From positions 2,019,689 through 2,083,688 of the forward strand of contig NZ_FTNO01000001.1 in assembly GCF_900156425.1 (NCBI RefSeq): a stretch of 64,000 nt of DNA, given 5' to 3'. The translations under genes and the position numbers were made by a program. Positions 17,792 through 25,429 of the stretch are shown in pieces. The notes under the pieces were generated by a model. The model was not told the origin of the DNA. It was given only the letters and a program-made list of their open reading frames with translations, and searched no databases. The stretch comes from Haladaptatus litoreus (lineage in GTDB: Archaea; Halobacteriota; Halobacteria; Halobacteriales; Haladaptataceae). Every line of letters begins with the position of its first letter. Position 1 is the first letter of the stretch.

Positions 17792-19045
17792 ATGACCTTA
17801 GACCCCGTCCACTTCGATGGCATCGCCACGTTGGCGGACGAGATAGAGTACGAGGGCGAAGAACGCAATCATCAGGAACTCGCCCGAAACGTCTGGGAAA
17901 ACTACCTCGACCCGCTGTATCACGAGGGGACGAAAGTGCTCGAACCGCTCGGAACGCTGAAACGGCGGCGGGCGAACATGCAAGACCTCGCGCTCGAAAG
18001 CGACCGATTCGAGACGATGCACGGACTCGACTCGGGAACGACCAACCCACTGCCGTTCAAAAATGGACTAGTGGTGGACGTGGCACACGCCGCGATGAGT
18101 TCGTCGCCCTCCGACCTCGACCTCCACGATTCGCGCACGGTCGTCAAGGCAGTTCACACGAACGACGTGGAGCGCAATTTCGACAAGAACTGGGAAACCT
18201 ACAACGAAGGCAGCAAACGAAAAATCGTTCACGTACCGCGCCGCGACGACTTCGAGGAGGACATCGTTCACGCGCTGGCACTGTACCGCGCCGAGAGTCG
18301 CCACGCGCTCGACCACGCGGACGACGTATCGGATTTCCTCCTGCTAGACGGGCCGATGTACCCCAAGGGAATTCTTCGATGGCGTGACCGCGGTTCCGTA
18401 CTTCCCGACCTGTTCGAGAACTCCGGAGAAGTTGAGAAAATCCTCCAAAACTACGTCAAACTAGTGGAACGATTCGCGGAGCGCGAGGTTCCCCTCGCGG
18501 GATTCGTCAAGAACATCTCCGCGAAGTCGATAATCCGAACGCTTCGGAAAAAAGACGGCGTAAATGCGCCGTGGGCGCACGACGCGGCATTTTTCTCGCA
18601 GGTTCTCGAACGTGGAGAGTACGGAAACGGCGAGTACGAGCGACACACGGACGACCTAACCCTGACGAACTGGTTCGTCTCCCGAGCGGGGTCTGATTCC
18701 TTTTTCGGAAGCAGGGAAGCAGACCGCTACGTCGAACGCGAGTTCGCGCCGGAACAGTACGAAGTGACGTTCTGCGTCATCTACGACCCGCGACGGGATT
18801 TGCTGTATAAAATCGAAGCACCGCGGGTTTTCACCGAGGACGAAACCTGCCGCGAAAAAGTCGAGCACCAGATTCTGAAAGAAGTCGCCATTGCAAACGG
18901 CCCGCCGGTCGCCATTTCGAAAGCGGATTCGCTCGCCAAAATCGGACAGCAGAGCACGGGGTCACTGATACGGAGTTTCGAGCGGTCGTTCGACAGTGAG
19001 TTGGACGCGAACTACAACGCGGTTCGCTGGGGCCGAAACTACTGA
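17792..19045 (+). CDS. nurA: DNA double-strand break repair nuclease NurA
   Basis: NurA is the 5'-3' resection nuclease that works with the HerA translocase and Mre11-Rad50 at DNA ends. The 417-residue product has the NurA fold: a short N-terminal helical region, the catalytic metal Asp in GLVVDVAHAAMSS (about residue 95), and a C-terminal half with RSFERSFDSELDANYNAVRWGRN. The length is typical for haloarchaea. herA starts 560 bases downstream on the same strand; an oppositely oriented small gene lies between. Start chosen at 17792, preceded by gtgc. Confidence 0.88.
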   Translation: MTLDPVHFDGIATLADEIEYEGEERNHQELARNVWENYLDPLYHEGTKVLEPLGTLKRRRANMQDLALESDRFETMHGLDSGTTNPLPFKNGLVVDVAHAAMSSSPSDLDLHDSRTVVKAVHTNDVERNFDKNWETYNEGSKRKIVHVPRRDDFEEDIVHALALYRAESRHALDHADDVSDFLLLDGPMYPKGILRWRDRGSVLPDLFENSGEVEKILQNYVKLVERFAEREVPLAGFVKNISAKSIIRTLRKKDGVNAPWAHDAAFFSQVLERGEYGNGEYERHTDDLTLTNWFVSRAGSDSFFGSREADRYVEREFAPEQYEVTFCVIYDPRRDLLYKIEAPRVFTEDETCREKVEHQILKEVAIANGPPVAISKADSLAKIGQQSTGSLIRSFERSFDSELDANYNAVRWGRNY

Positions 19046-19374
19046 GGGTCGTTCTTTTCGACGGAGATTTCTACGTCGTCGATATCGACGCCGATACGGG
19101 CGAACTGTGTCCGGATGTGCTCTTCCGCGGCGTCTATCGCCTGCTCGCGGGTGTCGAACCCACGGGGCATCGGCGTCTCGAAAGCGACGTGAACCTCCTT
19201 GCCGGAGACGACTTGCGCGGTGCCGCCGCTTTCGACCTGATAGAACTCGTCGCACACCCACACGTAGGGAGCGTCTTCGTCTGGTGCGCCCTTGAACGTG
19301 GGAGCACGCTCGCCGCGTTCGTACAACGACCCAGTGAGGGTAGTCCCCCCTGCTTCACCGCGAACGAGTAACAT
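19039..19374 (-). CDS. Conserved haloarchaeal protein (DUF7113-like)
   Basis: The 111-residue product begins MLLVRGEAGGTTLTGSLYER and is acidic throughout, ending AEEHIRTQFARIGVDIDDVE plus a short tail. It appears as a compact alpha/beta domain with a YVWVCDEFYQVESG strand. The start at 19374 gives the conserved N-terminus; the same frame extends to 19575 but that part would be cysteine/arginine-rich and overlap the nurA-herA spacer promoter. It lies antisense between nurA and herA, its 3' end overlapping nurA by 7 bases. Confidence 0.7.
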   Translation of the reverse strand: MLLVRGEAGGTTLTGSLYERGERAPTFKGAPDEDAPYVWVCDEFYQVESGGTAQVVSGKEVHVAFETPMPRGFDTREQAIDAAEEHIRTQFARIGVDIDDVEISVEKNDPQ

Positions 19375-19604
19375 AGGCTGAAATACGACGTGTGAACATA
19401 AAAGGAACGCGGGGACGTGAGTGTGACAACCACTGTCGTATGGAAAACTCGGTAGTAGTGTCGTTGAGTTTCGATTCGCAAGCGAATTCTTATCCGTCTC
19501 TTCGGGAATCCAGTAGTCCGGTGCCGGATTTCGGATGCCGGATTTGGGAAGTCTCGAAAGCGGCGTGCGAAACACGTTTTACGCGGGCTTGAGATGACAG
19601 GCCC

Positions 19605-21422
19605 ATGAGCGAACTCGGGGATTTTTCAGAGCAGGGTTTCGATTCGGGCGACGAATCGGGAGACGATTCGTCCGCCGCGGAGACGGAATCGAGCGAGACG
19701 AAAACCGGCAACGACGATTTTAGCGAGATGGAACTCGATCCGGTCGGCGACGACCACGGAATCGGAAGTCTCGCCGTGTCTGAGGGGTTGGCAATCGGTG
19801 AAGACGAAGACGATACACGACTCCGAGCCTACGTGACCGCGCCGAACCGGGCCGACGTGCGAATCGGAAAGTATCTGCTCGTTCCGTATCCCGACGGCGA
19901 AAAGCTGTTCTGTCGGATTACGACCCTCGAATACGCACAAGAGTTCCACAGCGACGACGCCACCGAAATTCACGCGCGCCGGGCTATGCGAAGCGGGCCG
20001 ATAGACGAGGCCGATTACAAATTTATGGCGACGTTGGAGCCGATTGCTGTTCTGTTTGAAGACGACGGCGACCTGAAGCGGCGGATGACCGACCGGGTTC
20101 CGAAGCCCGAAACCGTCGTCCGACAGGCTCGCGACAAGCGCGACATCAAAACCGGGCTGAAGATTCCGGAAGACGGCGTCTTCCTCGGCCACCTCTCGGT
20201 CGGTGGCGAGAAGGTCAGAACCGCGGCCGAGCCGCCGACCATCGACTACCGAGTGAAAGACGATTACGAGTCGGGCGACCCATTGGTTTTCCGGCATACG
20301 CTCGTCGCGGGCGGAACCGGGTCGGGGAAGACTCACGGCGCGAAGAACATGCTCCGGCAGTATCTCTCCGAGGAGCGAACCTATCCGATGGAGGACGGGC
20401 GCGACGCCCGAATGGCAGTCGTGCAGTTCGATCCGCAGGACGAGTACGCCCAGATGCACGACGACAACCCCGAGGTGGAAACGGAAGACGAGCGCAAGTG
20501 GGAACGCGAGGGAGTCGCCCACGGTGGGCATACCGAGACGAAGGCGTTCGTGCCGAAGGTGAGCGGTGTCTCGTACTCCGCCAGCCACCACAACGCGGAG
20601 CAGATCGAGTTCACGATTCCGTTTTCGATGGTGGGCGACAATCCGTGGCTCGTCGCGGGTGCGAAACTCAACGACAACCAGTACGGCGCGCTCACCTACC
20701 TGCTCAAGCGATTCTTCCGCAGTCGCGGAGATAACGGAACCTATCAGGAGTTCCTCTCCTATCTGGACGACCCGGCGCTGCGCGAGGAGTTGGACGAAAG
20801 CGGTAGGGTTCACGAGGCGACGTTCGATGCCGTCAAACGTCGCGTTCGGTCGGTTCCGAGCAGCGTGTTCGACCAGTCGGCCGAACCGATTACCGACCTC
20901 GTCCCGCGATTCGTTCGCTCGGGGCGGTTGTCGGTGGTTCCGACGTACCACCTGCCGACGAGTCGAGCGAAGGAGATGGTCGTCCTCGCGGTGTCGAGTC
21001 TGCTGGTCGATGAAAAGCTGTCGAACTCACCAGACCACCCGGCAATCAAGGAAACGCCGCTGGTCGTCGGGATGGACGAAGCCCATAACTTCCTCTCGGA
21101 TGCCGAAAGCGTGCAGGCCCAGAAGGTCATCGGGAAGTTCACCGACGCAGCGAAACAGGGACGAAAGGAACGACTCGGCTTGTTCCTCATCACGCAAGAC
21201 CCACAGGACATCGCGGATTCGGTGTTCAAACAGATAAACACGACCGTGGTGTTGAATCTGGGCGACGAGGACGCAATCAAGAGCGTAAACATCCCGCCGA
21301 ATTTGGAGAAGAAAGTGCCGTACATGGAGAAAGGCCAGATGGTCGTTTACTCCCCGGACAACTCGGAACCGGTCGAGCTCATCGGTTTGCCGAAATGCGT
21401 CACCCGCCACGGACGGGATTGA
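19605..21422 (+). CDS. herA: HerA-like bipolar DNA translocase ATPase
   Basis: HerA is a hexameric FtsK-like ATPase that pumps DNA into NurA for end resection. The 605-residue protein has an acidic N-terminal tail (residues 1-45), the HAS beta-barrel-type region (about 60-200), and a P-loop ATPase: Walker A GGTGSGKTHG with K242, Walker B and DEAH-like VVGMDEAHNFLS (about 490), and sensor LFLITQDPQDI. The C-terminus (VELIGLPKCVTRHGRD) is conserved. Its neighbour nurA makes the assignment strong. A promoter-sized gap of 163 AT-rich bases follows it. Confidence 0.93.
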   Translation: MSELGDFSEQGFDSGDESGDDSSAAETESSETKTGNDDFSEMELDPVGDDHGIGSLAVSEGLAIGEDEDDTRLRAYVTAPNRADVRIGKYLLVPYPDGEKLFCRITTLEYAQEFHSDDATEIHARRAMRSGPIDEADYKFMATLEPIAVLFEDDGDLKRRMTDRVPKPETVVRQARDKRDIKTGLKIPEDGVFLGHLSVGGEKVRTAAEPPTIDYRVKDDYESGDPLVFRHTLVAGGTGSGKTHGAKNMLRQYLSEERTYPMEDGRDARMAVVQFDPQDEYAQMHDDNPEVETEDERKWEREGVAHGGHTETKAFVPKVSGVSYSASHHNAEQIEFTIPFSMVGDNPWLVAGAKLNDNQYGALTYLLKRFFRSRGDNGTYQEFLSYLDDPALREELDESGRVHEATFDAVKRRVRSVPSSVFDQSAEPITDLVPRFVRSGRLSVVPTYHLPTSRAKEMVVLAVSSLLVDEKLSNSPDHPAIKETPLVVGMDEAHNFLSDAESVQAQKVIGKFTDAAKQGRKERLGLFLITQDPQDIADSVFKQINTTVVLNLGDEDAIKSVNIPPNLEKKVPYMEKGQMVVYSPDNSEPVELIGLPKCVTRHGRD

Positions 21423-21585
21423 ATAATCGAAATACTGATATTTTATCGGTTTCAACCAGTTCTGCAAGTAGTTATCACAGCGCAGTACCAATTTCTTTAC
21501 TCGTAATATCGTTGCTGTAATTTGTTTCATATTAGTATTTTTTAGATAAATTAAAATAACTGTAACAGATAATATTTACTGTACT

Positions 21586-21720
21586 ATGAACCAAACAGCA
21601 CTGGCGGAATACCTCGAATCGCATCCCCGAATGATTGGCGTCCTGTTCTCGGCGAGTTTGCTGTTGATGCAGGCCGGAACAGTTCTTGCGTGCTGTGGTG
21701 ACACGACAAACGGTCCCTAA
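21586..21720 (+). CDS. 44-residue membrane peptide (DUF7503-like)
   Basis: This tiny gene encodes MNQTALAEYLESHPRMIGVL then FSASLLLMQAGTVLACCGDT and NGP. It has a short amphipathic N-terminus, a conserved-looking HPRM, and one hydrophobic helix ending near two cysteines. The pattern 'A-Y-L-x-x-H-P-R-M' is typical of a haloarchaeal family of small peptides. The upstream attaaaataac and ataatattta elements resemble a promoter. Its TAA stop (21718-21720) overlaps the stop codon of the convergent CHAT-domain gene. Function unknown; a membrane-active or protease-processed peptide is an inference. Confidence 0.65.
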   Translation: MNQTALAEYLESHPRMIGVLFSASLLLMQAGTVLACCGDTTNGP

Positions 21721-23789
21721 CGGAGGTCAGCCGCAGTTATTTCGTCGCTCCAATACAGTTCGTTTTCGAAGGTGACCGGCAACACGCCACAGTTGAGATA
21801 CTCATCGAGTTCCGCTTCGGACACGACCCAACTGTCGAGCACTCCCGAGTTGAGATACTGCGTATCCTCGTCATTGAGATGCGGCCGAAATAAAGCCCCG
21901 ATACGGCGGGTTTGCGAGGGGTACACCATGATATCGACTTCGAAGGAATCCCCACTCTCACGCTTCACTCGGAGGTGCATCGGGCACCCGCTTTCACACT
22001 GCACCAGCGCAAGCCCACCATCTCCGACCGTGATGTACCGGTAACCGGTCAAAATCTCGTTTTTCGCTATTTCGAGTCCAGTTCGAAGCGAAAACCCGAT
22101 GTTGAGCAGACGAGCGAGCGCCCGCCCGACTTTCGTCGCGCTGACGTTCGCGATTTCCGACAGCGTGACGACGCCGCCTCGGCTTCCCTTCTCGACCAGC
22201 GCCATTCCCTGCTCGTATGAACGACAAGCGTTGAGCAAAAACGCCTTCGTGCGAACGACATCGAGGGTTCTCACGTCGAGATAGCCGTCGGAACACTGCA
22301 TCCCTTGGTCATCGACGTGGCCGATGTAGTGGACGAAATCGAGCGGACGGGCGAACAGTTCCGCGAGTTCGTCCGTCGTCAAATCGTAGGAGATGTCCAC
22401 GTCGAACTCAAGCAGGTCGCGGAAGCCGTAGAACTCGTTGACGACGCCCTCCTCTTTCATCCGTTCGTCGTTACAGACGACGTGAATCTCGATGTTTGAA
22501 TCGTCCGGCGCTGTCCCTTCGATTCGACGGCGACAGGATTTGACGGTCGTTTTGTTGCTTCCGAGCGGGTAGCCGTCCCCTATCCACGCGTGTTCGACCG
22601 AGTTCGAGGGGTCGGGTTGCACGATGTCGTTCACCGACGCGGTGTCGCCGGTACTCCGAACGAAGTCGGCTCGATAGAACTCCGTCAGCGGTTTGGGCTG
22701 TGACCGAACCGTCCGCGTGGTCGGATTCGGTGGACACCGAACCAGTGACAGGTCGTTCGCCACGAACGGGAGACTCTCGGCATTGTCCGCCGTCGGCACC
22801 ACGTCCGTCGTGAGATGCCAGTCCGGAAGGTGCGGTTCGAGCGTCTCGAACGGCACCGAGAGATACGCCGCCAGTCGCTCCGCGAGCGATGCGTCGTAGA
22901 GCGCAGCGAAGTCCAAATCGACCAGCGGTTCTACCTGCTGGCGCTCGTGTAAATCGACTCGGTAGTAACCCTCCGTTCGGACGAGACAGTCGAGGAAAAA
23001 CACCTGCTGGAGCGTATTTGCGACCGTGTTGCCGAAGCTATCGGAACTCGCAAGCGACTGTTCGAATCCGCTCGCGGCGAGGTGCGGCGACTCGCCGGGG
23101 ACGACTTCCGCACCGAGGTAGTACGCGAGCGGCGTCGCCGTATAAACGGCGGCACGCTCTCGCGGCACGACGAGTTCGACGCCCGTTTCGGGACGCTCGA
23201 TACCGTCAGGGGCGGAAAATTCGTCACCTCGTTCGATGAGCGGCGGATGGCCCCGCAGCGTCGGAAACGAGCGTTCCGGACTCGTGGTTTTCAGTGCTGA
23301 CCCGAACAGAGAAATCGCCCGCATCGAATCTTCGATGTCGTCCGTAACCGTGATAGTTCCCGCCGGTTGCTCGTGAAACGAGCGTGCGCCGACTCTGACC
23401 GGAATCCGTTCGTCGAAGTCGAGAACGACCGATTGGTCTCGTTTTTCGATGCACACCCCGCTTTCGACGGCGAGGTACAGCTTCATCGGTGCCGTGTTGA
23501 GTTCGAGATTGTACGCGCCAGCCGAAACTGTCGTTTCGTCGTCCGTGACGCTGTAGCTCGCCGTGAGGTCGCCGTCCTGTGTTCGGACGTACACCCCCGT
23601 CAGCCTCGGGATTTCTATTTTCTTGGTTTCAAATTCGACGGCGGCATCGACCGGAAAATGAAACTCTTCCGGATTAGTAGGACAAATCGGCGACTGGTCG
23701 GGCGTGTACAGGGCGAACCTGACACTCTCGATGGGGTCGTTGATGAGCAATCCCGGTCGGGTCGGTGGTGGTTCGAATGCTGGTTGCAT
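21717..23789 (-). CDS. CHAT-domain (caspase-like) protein, module copy 1
   Basis: The 690-residue protein carries a C-terminal CHAT domain (about residues 440-600). The predicted catalytic dyad is in FVHYIGHV (H487 or H491) and FLLNACRSY (C522), followed by the GGVVTLSEI and GYRYITVGDGG strands of the caspase fold. The N-terminal ~420 residues have no domain I recognise, but contain blocks shared with the protein at 59989: SALKTTSPERSFPTLRGHPP near 170, VDLHERQQVEPLVDLDF near 290, and HAWIGDGYPLGSNK near 405. It is probably a cytosolic cysteine peptidase. The RecA-like gene lies four bases upstream, so they form an operon. Confidence 0.85.
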   Translation of the reverse strand: MQPAFEPPPTRPGLLINDPIESVRFALYTPDQSPICPTNPEEFHFPVDAAVEFETKKIEIPRLTGVYVRTQDGDLTASYSVTDDETTVSAGAYNLELNTAPMKLYLAVESGVCIEKRDQSVVLDFDERIPVRVGARSFHEQPAGTITVTDDIEDSMRAISLFGSALKTTSPERSFPTLRGHPPLIERGDEFSAPDGIERPETGVELVVPRERAAVYTATPLAYYLGAEVVPGESPHLAASGFEQSLASSDSFGNTVANTLQQVFFLDCLVRTEGYYRVDLHERQQVEPLVDLDFAALYDASLAERLAAYLSVPFETLEPHLPDWHLTTDVVPTADNAESLPFVANDLSLVRCPPNPTTRTVRSQPKPLTEFYRADFVRSTGDTASVNDIVQPDPSNSVEHAWIGDGYPLGSNKTTVKSCRRRIEGTAPDDSNIEIHVVCNDERMKEEGVVNEFYGFRDLLEFDVDISYDLTTDELAELFARPLDFVHYIGHVDDQGMQCSDGYLDVRTLDVVRTKAFLLNACRSYEQGMALVEKGSRGGVVTLSEIANVSATKVGRALARLLNIGFSLRTGLEIAKNEILTGYRYITVGDGGLALVQCESGCPMHLRVKRESGDSFEVDIMVYPSQTRRIGALFRPHLNDEDTQYLNSGVLDSWVVSEAELDEYLNCGVLPVTFENELYWSDEITAADLR

Positions 23790-23793
23790 CGTC

Positions 23794-24498
23794 TCAGAGT
23801 CGTACCCAGTTCGTGCTTCGTTCGTAGGTGGGCACGTGCCATCGTTGTTCCGGCACCAGTCCGTCGCGCTGGCGGAGTTCGATACGCGCGTCGAACAGGG
23901 GCGACAGTTCCGTTACGAGCGGGTCGTCGTCCGCTATCGGCAGGTGGTAGTGACCCATCGCTCGCACGCCGCGGATAATCGCGGTGAGCATTCGCAGGAA
24001 ACACTCGAACTCCGTGCGGGAGTGCTGTTCGGCCAGAAAACTCAACGAATCGACCGACAGACGGAGTCCAGCCGGTTCCAGTCCGTCCGTCGTCGTGTCG
24101 AAAAAGCCGATGGCGAGAACGATTTCCTCGGCGAGGTTCCACAGTTCGTTTTGGCCATCCTGCCGGGTCGGAAGTTCGACGTCTGAAACGCTGGCGCTGG
24201 TCGGTGTCGACCGCTCGCCGTTTCGCTGGTCGATAACCCAGACGTCGGAGCTGTCGAGTCGAACCCCGGTCGGCAGACACGGTTCCACGTGTCGCGTCGT
24301 CGAATCGGTCAGCGCCACGATTCGTTTGCGGTCGGCCGCGGGGTCGCCGAGAAGCGTTCGTGTCGCTCGGGCACTGACACGTTCGGACACCTGCCCGGTG
24401 ACGAGGAGGTTACATCCGCCCGTTTTGAGTTCCGCGAGCAGATTCGAGAATCCGGGGACGCTTTCGTCGCCGCGGAACTCGATACCGTCGAACCCCAT
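23794..24498 (-). CDS. Degenerate RecA/KaiC-like protein (DUF7504-like), copy 1
   Basis: A 234-residue protein with a P-loop-ATPase-like layout: strand CNLLVTGQVSERVSARATRTLLGD where Walker A would be, then AADRKRIVALTDS as a following strand and RGVRAMGHYHLPI in the C-terminal half. No G-x-x-x-x-G-K-T motif is present, so ATP binding is likely lost. The N-terminus MGFDGIEFRGDESVPGFSNL is acidic. It pairs with the CHAT protein downstream, the same order as in the module at 62126. It starts leaderless-like, with a TATA-type ttttatctt about 25-30 bases before the ATG. Confidence 0.7.
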   Translation of the reverse strand: MGFDGIEFRGDESVPGFSNLLAELKTGGCNLLVTGQVSERVSARATRTLLGDPAADRKRIVALTDSTTRHVEPCLPTGVRLDSSDVWVIDQRNGERSTPTSASVSDVELPTRQDGQNELWNLAEEIVLAIGFFDTTTDGLEPAGLRLSVDSLSFLAEQHSRTEFECFLRMLTAIIRGVRAMGHYHLPIADDDPLVTELSPLFDARIELRQRDGLVPEQRWHVPTYERSTNWVRL

Positions 24499-24606
24499 TT
24501 TACCCTACTGATGATAGTAATAAGATAAAAATACTCGGGTTGTGATGGTGTCGCGAAACCACCCCACGGGTGAAATACTATGACAACGCCACTCGTGGGT
24601 AGTCGC
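24499..24606. promoter_or_regulatory. Divergent promoter region, CHAT module and uspA
   Basis: The 108 bases between the minus-strand RecA-like gene and the plus-strand stress protein are AT-rich on the left. An aagataaaaata run (about 24522-24533) is a TATA candidate for the CHAT operon. A gaaatactatg (about 24571-24581) sits 26-35 bases before the ATG at 24607, as expected for a leaderless usp transcript. The tactgatgatagtaataag segment has weak dyad symmetry and could bind a regulator. Confidence 0.4.
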
Positions 24607-25035
24607 ATGGGAAAGCGGATTCTCGTTCCAATCGACGGGTCGGAGCAGTCCACGAAAGCACTCGACTACGTACTGACCGAGTTTCCCGACGCCGAAACCA
24701 CCGTCATCAACGTCATCGACCCCATCGACGTGGGCTACAGTTCGACGGTCGGGATGCCCGGCTATTCCGAGGAGTGGTACGAAGATTCGAAAGCGCGCGC
24801 GGAAGCACTGTTCACGGAGGCGCGCGAAACCGCGGACGAACACGGTGCGACCCTCTCGACGGCGACGGAAGTCGGACGCCCGTCGCAGGTCGTCGTGGAC
24901 TACGCCAAGGATAACGATTTCGACCACATCGTGATGGGCAGTCACGGTCGCTCCGGCGTCTCCCGAATCCTCTTGGGAAGCGTCGCTGAAACCGTCGTTC
25001 GGCGCTCGCCGATGCCCGTGACGGTCGTTCGATAA
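24607..25035 (+). CDS. Universal stress protein (UspA family)
   Basis: A 142-residue cytoplasmic adenosine-nucleotide-binding protein. It starts with the family strand MGKRILVPIDGSEQSTKALD and ends with the ATP-binding signature HIVMGSHGRSGVSRILLGSV followed by AETVVRRSPMPVTVVR. The G-x-x-G-x9-G-S/T pattern suggests it binds ATP. The start at 24607 is preferred to 24580 because the family begins here and the TATA-like element is about 26-35 bases upstream. A second USP gene lies at 32554. Confidence 0.93.
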   Translation: MGKRILVPIDGSEQSTKALDYVLTEFPDAETTVINVIDPIDVGYSSTVGMPGYSEEWYEDSKARAEALFTEARETADEHGATLSTATEVGRPSQVVVDYAKDNDFDHIVMGSHGRSGVSRILLGSVAETVVRRSPMPVTVVR

Positions 25036-25429
25036 TCAGAATCCGACCACGATTTTTCGGACAGCGACCGGCGAAGACGAGCGACGCGAGTCGTTCGTCG
25101 GGAGCGATAGGCGTTCGACGCAACCGCCAGAGTCAGCTATTGACACAACCGCCGGAAACGAGAATTTACGCAACCGCCAGAAACGAGCAATCTACACAAC
25201 CGCGAGCGGCCACCAGTTTACCGCGAATGAGGAACGCAGTGACGAGTGAGCGGGCCGACGACCGAGCGGAACGCAGTGAAGCGAGGGAGGAGTGCTTTTG
25301 GTCCAGCTTTTACAGGGAATGCGAGATAGCGAAGCTATCTCGTTCCTTCACGGGCCTCGCCCGTGAAGAAGCCAGCAGGAACGACGGCGGTCGTCGTTCC
25401 TGCCTGCGACCGTCGTAAAAGGTGGTGGT
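25036..25429. repeat. Repeat-filled intergenic region, no gene
   Basis: This gap holds four degenerate 25-26 bp tandem units beginning caaccgcc (starts 25121, 25146, 25171, 25197) and, further on, a run of three perfect inverted repeats: 25323-25341 (loop GAA), 25346-25368 (loop CTC) and 25376-25402. Between them is a gagcggaacgcagtgaagcgaggg stretch of a kind common in haloarchaeal intergenic repeats. No coding frame has family similarity, and no transposase remnant is visible. Confidence 0.7.

Noticed and set aside
19375..19575. N-terminal extension of the DUF7113-like gene
   Set aside because: The extension is rich in Cys/Ser/Arg, unlike the rest, and the conserved MLLVRGEAGG start lies at 19374.
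21717..24498. Gasdermin-type or TPR-CHAT defence operon
   Set aside because: There is no gasdermin-like pore protein of the usual size and no TPR repeat, so the known systems do not fit even though the CHAT domain does.
25121..25221. CRISPR array
   Set aside because: The units are adjacent with no unique spacers, and no cas gene is present.
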